This document shows, piece by piece, positions 45,584 to 56,913 of a stretch of DNA of 64,000 nucleotides. Positions within the stretch are counted from its first letter, which is position 1; each line of letters begins with the position of its first letter. The notes under the pieces were generated by a model. It was not told where the DNA came from. It did no database searches and saw nothing but the letters and a program-made list of their open reading frames with translations. The position numbers and the translations under genes are program-made. Source of the stretch: Adiantum capillus-veneris (taxonomy: Eukaryota; Streptophyta; Polypodiopsida; Polypodiales; Pteridaceae); contig CM043942.1 in NCBI GenBank assembly GCA_014529385.2, positions 20,942,991 to 21,006,990 on the forward strand, in the 5' to 3' direction.

Positions 45584-47296
45584 TGATAGCCGTTTTTTCG
45601 GCTCTTTGTAATTGCCACAGTGAGTTACCTCACCCTACCAAAATCACCCAAACACTGTGGCTATCCCTACCATTTCAGTGTACATAGGCGTGCGTGAGTC
45701 ACGGGACTTTTCCCATATCTTCTTAAAAAACCCTCAATTAGCTAGTCATTGGGGTAGTTGAGCCAAAAATTTAAAAAAAATAAAAAATATAAGTATATTA
45801 TGGCCCATGCGTATGTAAATATTTCTTTGTATATAGGGCCTAAATAAAAGATTTTTTCATAATTATTTTGGTATTTATTTAAATATTTATACCTAGGTGT
45901 GTGCTATTTATGCTCTGTACATTGCCTCACCATTACCACAAATTTTTCTTACCATTTTTCATACTCTTTATTCCATATAGAAAAATTTTCATGTAAGCTT
46001 CTCTTGTATTTGGTGTAACTCCACCCCAACAAAAATCCAAAAAAACTAGTTTTATTTATGTGTATATTTTTTCACTATTGTGATTTTTCCCTTCCTACAT
46101 CTATTTTGTTTTTTTTTCTAAAAAATTAGAACATCAAAAATATTTATCTTTTTATTGTAGCCTCATAATGAGAGAGATTTCTTTTGACCCCTTTATATTT
46201 TTTTTCACTTATATTATTTATATTTGACATGTACATATTTTTTAGACCGCTCAATATTTGATTTTCTTAGTTGTACTATTCACTTATATCATAATTTCAG
46301 CAATATCTTCAATTATAGACCTACCAAATAAGGTCAAGGGTAGGTGGCATGCATACATGCACTATGGAGGGCTCACTCTTGGAGGTATTCAAAAGAATCA
46401 TCCAAAGAAGGACCCCACAAGGACCTTGTGCAGTGGAAAAAAACGGTCGGTTTTGCTGAATTTTTAAAGTTCACTTGCTCTCCGAATTTGAAAAGGTGAT
46501 ACAAACAAAAGTTGTAGCTCGTGGGCTAAACTTTTGCCTCAAATTTTTCCCTATTTTTTTGAGCTACGAGCTATGAGCTATGATTTTATTAGTGGACCCC
46601 AGTTTTCCCATGCTATGCAGCCACACTCTCTCTTCCACTTTATCATTTTCCTCTTTCACACACACTTCTCCACTCATCATCCCCACCTCTCTCACCACTC
46701 CTCTCTGCACCCTATTCACCTTCTCCTCAACCTTGAAGAATAAGAGAAACCATGGTGAACTCATACCTCCCACACACAATTCCATTCCAAAATTGACCAC
46801 CTAGTCTCATTTTGCCTCCTCCAATTTACTCATATCTATCAAAAAAACCACAAAATTCAGCCTCTTCTCTTAAAAGACAGCATCATGGTGGTTGATTACT
46901 CAGCTTCAATTACCTTGTCTCTCAAGGAAAGTCAAGAGTGGAGAAAAAATGTACCGTCAAAGCTAGTGGACCGTCAACAAGCGTCAAAAATTGGCCCTAC
47001 TCAAGACACTTGGAGCATCAACCTTGTAAGAAATCCACCTTTTCTTACCTCTTAAGAGTTTTTCTTCCTTATTTGTATCCTACATGGATACTCCCATTGT
47101 AAATATCCAATTCCATTTGTAAATTAATACTAACTCTACTAACACTAACCCACTATGAAAAGTCCTATCACCTCTGTTTCTCTCCTCTCTCTTTCCCCAC
47201 CAACTTCTTGATAATTCCAAGCAAAAGAAATTAGATAAATTGCGGAAAATCTAACCCAACCATGGTTAGAGGAGTAACCCTAGCCTTCAAAATTGC

Positions 47297-47304
47297 TATA
47301 AAAA
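47297..47304 (+). promoter_or_regulatory. Probable TATA box, R12 5' LTR
   Basis: TATAAAAA in GCTATAAAAAAGGGGG; the 3' LTR has CTATAAAAGGAGGG at 55811. It is the only strong TATA-like site near the start of the transcribed half of the LTR. Confidence 0.5.
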
Positions 47305-47942
47305 AGGGGGAGCCATAAGCAAGAGCACTATGCTATAGCTTGAGAAGCCAAGCTCAACCTCTCTAGAAGGAGCTCTTGAATGGAAGCTCATTGTCTTATG
47401 CATGTGCATGTGTTGTAATAGGGGATTAGCAAGGGAACTCTATGCCATTTGTAAGAGAGAGAGTGTTCATTCAATTGAGAGTAGGAAATCTATCATTTCT
47501 CCTACTAGTGTAAGCCCAACATTTGCTGAATCAAGGAGGGTGGATTTGGACTAAGCTTGGATACTTTGTCTCCCTTCCAACGTGAAGTAATGGACAACAA
47601 TGATGCGTAAGTGTCTTGGTGTTTTTTGTTAAGTTCTTGATAGCTTGTCTCTGGTGTTGTCATCAATCTAGCCATAAATCCCACATACTGTAAGAGGGCG
47701 ACAGGGTGGAGAGGACTCCCCTGGCCTTAAGACAGTTATTGGGATGGCTTTTCTTGTGATGTGTTGTGGTGAAATTTACACAAGCTATGTTGAACAAATA
47801 CTAATCTCACTTTGATTTGTCATGACAGATTTGTAAGAAGGTATTAATGCAACAAGCACCCCCTCCCCCTTTCTCTCTCTTTCTTAAATATATAGTTGTG
47901 TTTGCTTGATCATTGCCGATAAGTTTCAAAGCAGCCCAAGCA

Positions 47943-47945
<3 letters not shown>

Positions 47946-48027
<82 letters not shown>
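47946..48027 (+). repeat. (CT)n microsatellite in R12 5' LTR
   Basis: 82 bases of CT; the 3' LTR array is 90 bases (56483-56572). Confidence 0.95.
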
Positions 48028-48030
<3 letters not shown>

Positions 48031-48122
48031 TTTTAGTGTGTGAGAGTGTTCCATTGGTGTTAGGGTTAGTGTAAATTCCTTGCTTGTTTGTGGGTTGCTC
48101 TAACGATTCTCCTCTTTTGCGT

Positions 48123-48153
48123 CCTAGTTCGCTCTTAAAGTAGGTGGTGCCCC
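48123..48153 (+). other. U5 stem-loop abutting a primer-site-like motif (R12, 5' LTR)
   Basis: CCTAG (48123-48127) opposite GTAGG (48140-48144), one base of the stem changed from the CTAGG seen in the 3' LTR (62041-62045); TGGTGCCCC follows at 48145-48153, 148 bases before the true primer site. Confidence 0.55.
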
Positions 48154-48292
48154 TTGTGTAGTTGGGATTTGGCTGTGGGTTTGTTATTTTGGTTTGTGTT
48201 GTGTTGTGCCCCAGCCCCATTGAGCAGCACGGGAGCCTTGAAGGGTGTCTAGAGGTTGCTCTTCTTGTTACCCGCCCCGGACCGCTTCAAAT

Positions 48293-48310
48293 TGGTGCCC
48301 CCACGGAGGA
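48293..48310 (+). other. Primer binding site of R12
   Basis: TGGTGCCCCCACGGAGGA, three bases after the LTR end. Confidence 0.82.
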
Positions 48311-48363
48311 CGGCTTGTGTATTTTTGTGTAGAATCAACCTTTAGCATAGTCAAGTAGTTTGC

Positions 48364-48576
48364 ATGAATCACGAAAATTTGTATGATCCCTTCATTCCCA
48401 TTGCAAGGCAAAAGGTACACATAATTGTTAGTACTAAGTTGCAATTTCAACGTGTCATTCGTAGAATTTTAGGTCCTCTTAGGTTGGCCGAGATAAACGC
48501 TTCAGTAAATCCTTTTATTTTGCCTCTCATTAGGTACGACCTTAGTTTGGACGTCTATATTTTTGTTTTGTATTAA
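48364..48576 (+). CDS. Leader ORF A of R12, ~70-residue family
   Basis: 70 codons starting MNHENLYDPF, 71 bases after the start of the primer site. Body: KVHIIVSTKLQFQ, LGPLRLAEINASVNPFILPL, end DVYIFVLY. Nearly identical to R6 ORF A and end-to-end homologous to R4's third leader ORF. Paralogous to ORF B just downstream. No signal peptide, Cys motif or membrane span; predominantly hydrophobic strand-like ends with a polar middle. Function unknown. Confidence 0.65.
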   Translation: MNHENLYDPFIPIARQKVHIIVSTKLQFQRVIRRILGPLRLAEINASVNPFILPLIRYDLSLDVYIFVLY

Positions 48577-48586
48577 GCATTAGGTC

Positions 48587-48808
48587 ATGCATAGACCATG
48601 GATAATGGCCCAGGTTTTCCCCTTCCATTTCACTCCACACATTAGAGTAAACATTGCAATTAGTAGAAAAATCCATTTTCAACAACGTATGGTATTCATG
48701 TTTGGTGCCCAAAGAGCAGGAGAAATTCTCGCATCACCAAACCCTGTCATTCTACCTCTTATTGATTATCATAGGTCATTTGATGTGAATATTTTTATTT
48801 TGTTGTAG
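48587..48808 (+). CDS. Leader ORF B of R12, ~70-residue family
   Basis: 73 codons; ends 85 bases before gag. Body: FPFHFTPHIRVNIAISRKI, GEILASPNPVILPLIDY, end DVNIFILL. Close to R6 ORF B and R1's fourth leader ORF. The N-terminus differs from R6 because about eight bases are missing, so translation would start at an upstream ATG (MHRPWIM). It sits 10 bases after ORF A, so the two lie in tandem like an ancient duplication. Confidence 0.65.
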   Translation: MHRPWIMAQVFPFHFTPHIRVNIAISRKIHFQQRMVFMFGAQRAGEILASPNPVILPLIDYHRSFDVNIFILL

Positions 48809-48892
48809 AATAGATTGCAATTTAGAAAATATTATTGTGTAAATCTTTTAAAGAAAGAAAAAACAAAAACGCGTCACTTTGAAATCAATTCA

Positions 48893-51800
48893 ATGGAGAG
48901 CCAACGCCAAATGTCTGGATATCCTCTTTTCTTTGGAGATCCTGGAGAGGATGCAGAATTATTTCTAGCGAATTTCAAGATGTCTTGCCGTATCAAGAGG
49001 ATAGAAACTGATCAAGAACGTGTAGAAATGTTTGAGGTGGTCCTTAGGAAAGATGCTAGCACTTGGTTTGACTCTTTGCCTGAGGAAGTTAAAGGGAATT
49101 ACACGAAAGTTTTGAATCGTTTCAAGAAATACTTCTTTGATCCCCAAAACACTCAGAAATTATGGCAAGACATTGTTTCTCATAAGCAAAAAGACTTAGA
49201 TGACTACTACTTGTACAAGCAAGAGTTCCTACGTCTTTGGGCTCTATGGATACGAAATGTTGCTAACCCTGGTGATGGTGCAGAATTTCTAAAGAAGGAG
49301 AGGTTCATAGCCGGACTCTTTCCTGACCTTAAGGTAAAAGTTGAGGCGGGTGCACCTACTACTTTTGATGCAGCTGAAACTAGGGCTGCTGAGAAGTATA
49401 GGAAACTCAAGTTCTTAAGGGGAGAGGTTCCAATAGAAGGTCTTAGACCCAAAGGTAAGTCACAAGCATCAACATCTAGGGAGCTTCCTGAGGTAACGGC
49501 TGAAGTGATTGAGAAGTTAAATGAATCTTTAAGCAGCCTGTCAATTCACCTTGCACAAGTTGTAGGTCCAAAGGGACAAGCAAAGAAGTCAGAAGAGAGA
49601 GAGCCACGAACTAGGAGAGTCTTGCAATGTTGGAATTGCGGAGAGTCTGGACATGGGATGTATAATTGTCCTTGGCCCCGTGGAGAGCCAGGGAGACCTA
49701 ACTTGAATTACCCAGTGATGAATGCAGGAGAAGGAGCTGGTCAACAACCAAGGCTTCTACAAAGGCCAAATGGACCAAGACCACCTCCACAAGGGGTAGA
49801 AGGAGTTCCACCTTTGCCAGATCCAAATGTGCATGTGGTAGAGGTGACAAATTCAAATGAGTTTGACATGGAAGCCAATGGCATTAAGCGTGGCCGAGGA
49901 AAAGGTAAAGAGAAAGAGGGTGTCCCATCACAGAGTGACCATGGACAAGGCAAGAAGGCAAAGGAGACCAAGGAAGCTAAGAGGACTCGACGTCGTATCA
50001 ATCTCCAAGACTTCCCTCTTGGACATGGTATGGCTCCATACAACCTGTTGGAAGACATGCGAGGTAAGGGTCCTGATATCTCATGGCCTCAGTTTCTTGC
50101 ATTATGCCCACAAGTTAGGAGGGATTTAATAAAGGCAGTTAGCACTAGGAGAAAGGTAAAAGAGAGTTTTCCTGTTGTAAAAATTGCACATACTGAAATG
50201 AACGAGGATATTACACCTGTGCTAGATTGTTACATAAAAGGAAGATTGGTTAGGAAAGGTCTAGTGGATGGGGGTGCACAAATTTTCATCATGACAGAAG
50301 GGCTCATGCAAATACTAGGCATGCACATCCATGAGACACCTGAAATCAAAGTGAAAATGGCAAACAATAGCAAGGCCAGGTGCGTAGGCATTTGTAAAAA
50401 TGTTTTTATGGAGGCCTTTGGCATTAAGAAGGCAGTGGATTTTTATGTTATGTCGACCAAGGGAAGTGGTTATCCATTTATCCTAGGAAGACCATGGCTA
50501 ATGAAAATGCGAGCTTTGCAGGATTGGGAGAGTGGGAAATTAATTTGCAGGAATGACAATCATAAGAAGGTTGTCTTTGACATGAAGGAGCAACGCCAAG
50601 AGGAGCTCCATGAAGAATCATCTCAAAGTGAGACGGAAGAAGGTTGGACCGATAGCACTTCAGAAGAAGAAAGTAGCAGCAGCATTACTGAAGAGGAGTC
50701 TTCCATCGAAGTCATGGGGGTAAGGTTTAAGCCAAGCAACCAAGAGACCTCTTGTTGAGGTTTGGAAGAGGTAGGTTCCCAAGAGAACCAAAAGGTGGAA
50801 GATGAAGGAATGTTAGAAGGTATGTTGTCTACAACACTTACAAAGGATGAAAGAGAGGAGTTCAAATGTGTGCTAAGGAAATTTCCGAGGCTTTTTGCTA
50901 AAGACTACACCGATGTGCGTGGAGTAGATGTTGTTCAACACAAGATTGAGTTGAAGCCAGAGGCCACACCTAAGGCTCAAAAGCTACGAAGGCTAGGAGT
51001 CATTAAGGAGCAGGCTCTACTCAAGGAGGTAAGAAAGCTTTTAGCAGCAGGTTTCATTTATCCAGTGGAGAATTCAGAGTGGGTCTCTCCTGTTGTTGTC
51101 ACTCCTAAGAAAAATGGCAAGTGGAGGGTGTGTGTGGATTACCGTCCCCTCAATGAGGCAACAAAAAGAGATCACTTTCCCCTCCCATTCCAGGATGAGA
51201 TACTAAATGAGGTAGCTGGTCATGAGAAGTGCACTGTGTGCGATGGTTACTCAGGTTACTTTCAAATAGGGATTGCATTGGAGGATCAATTGAAAACAAC
51301 CTTTATCACTCCTTGGGGTTGTTATGCTTTTGGAGTCATGCCATTTGGTCTGACAAATGCTCCTGCAACATTCCAACGTTTCATGAATATGGTGTTTCAA
51401 GCATTCTTTGGAAAGTCAATTAGGGTGTTCATTGATGATTTCTGTATTTATAGCTCAAAATCATTGCATCTACAAAGGGTAGAAGAAGGTTTAAAGAAGC
51501 TCTACGACATGGGAGGTCAACTCAACCCCAATAAGTGCCATATAGGTGAGGATGAAGTAATCTTGCTTGGTCATAAAGTTTCTTACAAAGGCACTGAAGT
51601 GGATCCTTCAAAGGCAAAGGCTCTTATTGAGCTACCATCACCCAAGAGTCTTAAGGAGGTCATCTCATTCATTCAAAAGGTGAAGTATATGTCACGCTTC
51701 ATTCACTTAGCCTTGGAGTTGCTTCATCCTTTGCAAAAGTTGACACAACAAGTAGAATTTGCATGGTCTGATGAGCTTGAAGAGTATTTTTGTAACATTA

Positions 51801-54070
51801 AAGTCATTTTGTCAGAGCTACCAACACTCATGCCTCCTTGTTGGGAGTACACATTCTTTGTTAGCTCTAGTGTTGGAAGGGAAACAATTGGTGTTGTGTT
51901 GCTACAACAAGATCCCCACAGTACAAGGATGCGACCCATCTACTTTGCTAGTAGGGTCATGAATGCTTTGGAGAGAGACTACACAGAAGCAGAACTCATG
52001 ATGCTTTCTCTCATGTTTGCGGTGAGAAAGTTTAGATCCTACCTGCTACCAAAACCTTTTGTAATTCTCACTGCAGAGAATTTGTTCCCTTGGGTGTCAT
52101 CTCAAATGAATCTTAGTGCTAGGATCTCAAAGTGGATTATGGAGTTGCAAGAGTTTCAATACTCTTTTAAGGTAGAAGATAGTGTGCGTGCACAATTGGC
52201 AGGGATTCTCACTTATAGGGTGCATGAAAAGGAGATTAAGGTGCCTGAAGTAAAGACCCTACCATTGCCACCACCAAAAAGTATTCCTAATGATTTTACC
52301 TTGTTCTTTGATGGAGCTTTTCGTCGAGCCACAGGAAAAGCAGCGGGAGGGCTAGTGTTGCTCAACCCAAGTGGAGAGGTGGTCATGAAAGAGAAGTTCA
52401 ATCTACCAAGTTCAGCTAGCAAAACAGATTTTAGGTATTTGGGCATGCAAGAATGAAAGCTTACGGACAAAAGTTCATGCCATTCGTAGATTGTTTAATC
52501 AATTTGAAGAAGTGCAACTATATTATATTCCTAGGAAACAGAATGAAGATGCCGATTTACTTGCACAGCAAGTAGTTACATGTGTTGAGAAAGAAGTGCA
52601 GGTCATCATGGTGGCAGCAACTGTCAAGCAACCGAGATACCAGGGATTGGAGTCATTGACTCCCATTATTAGCTACATTTTGGAGGGCGAGTTTCCACAA
52701 GACATCACGAAGGTTCAGAAGAGGAGACTCATGAAGAAGGCAAGCGCATATCTCTTCCTAGAAGGCTCCCTCTATCAAAGAGGGAGGGATCAAGTATGCA
52801 GAAGATACCAACTATTGAGGAAATTCCACCCATACTAAAAGGTTTGCATGAAGAAGCATGTGGTGGTCATTTTGCCCAAGAATTAACTGTGAAGAAGATT
52901 TTGCTTGCGGGGTATGTTTGGCCAAGTGTGCATGTGGATGTCCAACATTGGTGTAAAAGTTGTCACAATTGTCAGGTAAATGGGAATAGAAGATTGGTTT
53001 ATGGTCCAAGGCAAATCGTGCTTGCAAATGGACCGTTTGAAAAGTGGGGCATTGATGCTATGGGTCCTCTGCCTAGGACAAAAAATGGTAAACTCTACAT
53101 TCTAGTGGCTGTAGACTATATGACTAGGTGGGTGGAAGCACAGAGTGTGGCAAAGGTAAATGAGAAAACAGTGAGCAAATTTGTTTACACTCACATTTGT
53201 TGTAGATTTGGTACACCTTTGGAGATTGTTTCTGATAATGGTCCAGGGTTTAGAAAGGGATTGCTCACAGAAGTCTGTGAAGAACTTCACATTCTACATC
53301 GTCACAGTACACCCTACTATCCCCAATCAAATGGTTTGGTAGAAAAAGCTAATGGTGTCATTGCAGGCATCATTAGAAAGATGGTGAAAAACAAGACAAA
53401 GTTGTGGGATGACTTCTTGGATGGTGCCTTGTGGGCGTATCAAACCACATATAGGGAAGCCACGGAGTTCACACCATTTCACTTGGTCTATGGTCAAGAG
53501 GCTTTACAGCCAATTGAGCTAAACATTCCAACACTGCGACTTCATGGCAAATCAATACAAGATGATCAAGAAGCATGGATGGATCGACTTCTTACCTGAG
53601 CTGAGCTTGAGTGGAAAAGAGAAGCAGCATACGAGTGCTATAAGAGGACAGCCACACAGACAAAGGAGAAGCTTGACAAGAAACTGAAGGACAAAGGCAT
53701 CAATGAAGGAGATCTTGTGCTAAGGTATGACAATCAACTCGATAATCGTTTTGATGCCAAATTTGAAACAAGATGGCAAGGGCCATACATAGTCAAGAAG
53801 GCTTTCAATTCAAGTTACTATCAGCTTATGGACTTGAATGGTAAAGAGCACTCCAGGAAAGTAAACGGGTATCGCTTGAATCCCTATTTGAGTCGCCTTC
53901 TACCAAAGGATCTACCAAAGATCTGTCAAAAGGCAACTGTCTCATGTAAGTATTGTTACATGAAACATGAGTGTAACTCTAGCCAAAATTCTGAGGGGCC
54001 AAACAATAAAAATCTCATCAAGGACTCTGAAGCACTCTCTTTGGAAAAGATGCTCTATGATGGTACATGA
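48893..54070 (+). pseudogene. R12 gag-pol, broken
   Basis: Starts MESQRQMSGYP at 48893. Gag; knuckle CWNCGESGHGMYNC near 49628; basic linker; protease GLVDGGAQIFI near 50263; TGA at 50756; RT with FIDD at 51428-51439; first RNase H with catalytic Asp lost (FFVSSSVGRE, ILTAENLF); second RNase H starts FFDGAFRRATGK but a deletion of about 100 bases after SSASK removes its Glu and Asp motifs and shifts frame (near 52425); integrase zinc domain after another shift near 52790; WGIDAMGP, SDNGPGF, LVEKANG; TGA at 53597; C-terminal TRWQGPY, KVNGYRL and a Cys-rich tail (CQKATVSCKYCYMKHEC) ending at 54070. Confidence 0.93.
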
Positions 54071-54080
54071 ATATACCATC

Positions 54081-54098
54081 AACCAGGGGGAGGGCTAA
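54081..54098 (+). other. R12 polypurine tract
   Basis: AACCAGGGGGAGGGCTAA directly before the LTR start TGATAGCC. Confidence 0.78.
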
Positions 54099-56479
54099 TG
54101 ATAGCCATTTTTTCGGCTCTTTGTAATTGCCACAGTGAGATACCTCACCCTACTAAAATCACCCAAACACTGTGGCTATCCCTACCATTTCACTGTACAT
54201 AGGCGTGCGTGAGTCACGGGACTTTTCCCATATCTTCTTAAAAAACCCTCAATTAGCTAGTCATTGGGCTAGTTGAGCCAAAAATTTTAAAAAAATAAAA
54301 AATATAAGTATATTATGGCCCATGCGTATGTAAATATTTCTTTGTATATACGGCCTAAATAAAAGATTTTTTCATAATTATTTTGGTATTTATTTAAATA
54401 TTTATACCTAGGTGTGTGCTATTTATGCTCTGTACATTGCCTCACCATTACCACAAATTTCTCTTACCATTTTTCATACTCTTTATTCCATATAGAAATA
54501 TTTTCATGTAAGCTTCTCTTATATTTGGTGTAACTCCACCCCAACAAAAATCCAAAAAAACTAGTTTTATTTATGTGTATATTTTTTCACTATTGTGATT
54601 TTTCCCTTCCTACATCTATTTTGTTTTTTCTTTTAAAAAATTAGAACACCAAAAATATTTATCTTTTTATGGTAGCCTCATAATGAGAGAGATTTCTTTT
54701 GACCCCTTTATATTTTTTTCCACTTATATTATTTATATTTGACATGTACATATTTTTTAGACCCCTCAATATTTGATTTTCTTAGTTGTACTATTCACTT
54801 ATATCATAATTTCAGCAATATCTTCAATTATAGACCTACCAAATAAGGTCGAGGGTAGGTGGCATGCATACATGCACTATGGAGGGCTCACTCTTGGAAG
54901 TATTCAAAAGAATCATCCAAAGAAGGACCCCACAAGGACCTTGTGCAGTGGAAAAAAACGGTCGGTTTTGCTGAATTTTTAAAGTTTACTTGCTCTCCGA
55001 ATTTGAAAAGGTGATACAAACAAAAGTTGTAGCTCGTGGACTGAACTTTTGCCTCAAATGTTTTCATATTTTTTTGAGCTACGAGCTATGAGCTATGATT
55101 TTATTAGTGGACCCCAGTTTTCCCATGCTATGCAGCCACACTCTCTCTTCCACTTTATCATTTTCCTCTTTCACACACACTTCTCCACTCATCATCCCCA
55201 CCTCTCTCACCACTCCTCTCTGCACCCTACTCACCTTCTCCTCAACCTTGAAGAATAAGAGAAACCATGGTGAACTCATACCTCCCACACACAATTCCAT
55301 TCCAAAATTGACCACCTAGTCTCATTTTTCCTCCTCCAATTTACCCATATCTATCAAAAAAACCACAAAATTCAGCCTCTTCTCTTAAAAGACAGCATCA
55401 TGGTGGTTGATTACTCAGCTTCAATTACTTTGTCTCTCAAGGAAGGTCAAGAGTGGAGAAAAAATGTACCGTCAAAGCTAGTGGACCGTCAACAAGCGTC
55501 AAAAATTGGCCCTACTCAAGACACTTGGAGCATCAACCTTGTAAGAAATCCACCTTTTCTTACCTCTTAAGAGTTTTTCTTCCTTATTTGTATCCTACAT
55601 GGATACTCCCATTGTAAATATCCAATTCCATTTGTAAATTAATACTAACTCTACTAACACTAACCCACTATGAAAAGTCCTATCACCTCCATTTCTCTCC
55701 TCTCTCTTTCCCCACCAACTTCTTCATAATTCCAAGCAAAAGAAATTAGATAAATTGCGGAAAATCTAACCCAACCATGGTTAGAGGAGTAACCCTAGCC
55801 TTCAAAATTGCTATAAAAGGAGGGTGTAGCTAGCACAAAAAAGGGGGAGCCATAAGCAAGAGCACTATGCTATAGCTTGAGAAGCCAAGCTCAACCTCTC
55901 TAGAAGGAGCTCTTGAGTGGAAGCTCATTGTCTTATGCATGTGCATGTGTTGTAATAGGGGATTAGCAAGGGAACTCTATGCCATTTGTAAGAGAGAGAG
56001 TGTTCATTCAATTGAGAGTAGGAAATCTATCATTTCTCCTACTAGTGTAAGCCCAACATTTGCTGAATCAAGGAGGGTGGATTTGGACTAAGCTTGGATA
56101 CTTTGTCTCCCTTCCAACGTGAAGTAATGGACAACAATGATGCGTAAGTGTCTTGGTGTTTTTTGTTAAGTTCTTGATAGCTTGTCTCTGGTGTTGTCAT
56201 CAATCTAGCCATAAATCCCACATACTGTAAGAGGGCGACAGGGTGGAGAGGACTCCCCTGACCTTAAGACAGTGATTGGGATGGCTTTTCTTGTGATGTG
56301 TTGTGGTGAAATTTACGCAAGCTATGTTGAACAAATACTAATCTCACTTTGATTTGTCATGACAGATTTGTAAGAAGGTATTAATGCAACAAGCACCCCC
56401 TCCCCCTTTCTCTCTCTTTCTTAAATATATAGTTGTGTTTGCTTGATCATTGCCGATACGTTTCAAAGCAGCCCGAGCA

Positions 56480-56482
<3 letters not shown>

Positions 56483-56572
<90 letters not shown>
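56483..56572 (+). repeat. (CT)n microsatellite in R12 3' LTR
   Basis: 90 bases of CT; R13 is inserted ten bases after it. Confidence 0.95.
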
Positions 56573-56575
<3 letters not shown>

Positions 56576-56577
56576 TT

Positions 56578-56582
56578 TTAGT
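56578..56582. other. Target-site duplication of R13, left copy
   Basis: TTAGT; the right copy is 61934-61938. The uninterrupted R12 5' LTR reads TTTTAGTGTG at this place. Confidence 0.92.
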
Positions 56583-56901
56583 TGTTGAGATGTCGAGCTC
56601 TACACCTTGAGCTGGCATCCACTACGGGTCTTGGCCGCTTACGGCATTTACTCACTGGCGGGTTAGGTGACCGACACGGAGGATCTCTGCCAGTGATTCT
56701 ACAGCTGGACTACACTTATAGTGCCAGCCTAGTACGCTTCTAGCGAGTTCACACTTAGTGACCGCATGTACATATGTGCTACTTTTCAGCTTTAGCACTT
56801 AGTCATTTTGTACTCTCTTTTCTGTAAAGAAGAAGTAGCTTTCCATCTCTGTGTGCTTTGTGCTTGTCTTGTGTAGCTCTCTTGCATCCTCATTCTTTAC
56901 A
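56583..56901 (+). repeat. R13 5' LTR
   Basis: 319 bases, TGTTGAGATG...TCTTTACA. Differences from the 3' LTR are six single bases. Confidence 0.96.
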
Positions 56902-56913
56902 TGGTATCAGAGC
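56902..56913 (+). other. R13 primer binding site
   Basis: TGGTATCAGAGC, the classic copia site complementary to initiator tRNA-Met, immediately after the LTR. Confidence 0.95.

Larger units (their letters stand above)
45584..48289 (+). repeat. R12 5' LTR
   Basis: 2,706 bases, TGATAGCC...CGCTTCA. TATA-like CTATAAAAAA near 47297; (CT)41 at 47946-48027; U5 stem-loop at 48123. Relative to the 3' LTR it lacks 22 bases right after CTATAAAA, flanked by AAAA in the longer copy. The AT-rich U3 at 45760-46260 holds no gene. Confidence 0.93.
54099..56582 (+). repeat. R12 3' LTR, first part
   Basis: 2,484 bases up to the copia R13 insertion just after the CT array. Matches 45584-48032 at roughly 98%. 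Contains the 22 bases (GGAGGGTG...) near 55818 that the 5' LTR lacks. Confidence 0.93.

Noticed and set aside
46258-46804. Paired ORFs at 46258-46804 and 54773-55319 that look conserved
   Set aside because: They are duplicated only because both LTRs of R12 carry them; R6's LTR does not keep the frames.
47807-48220. Arg-Glu or Ser-Leu repeat frames at 47807-48220, 16516-16758 and 24368-24679
   Set aside because: They translate CT arrays in LTRs and have no conserved flanks.
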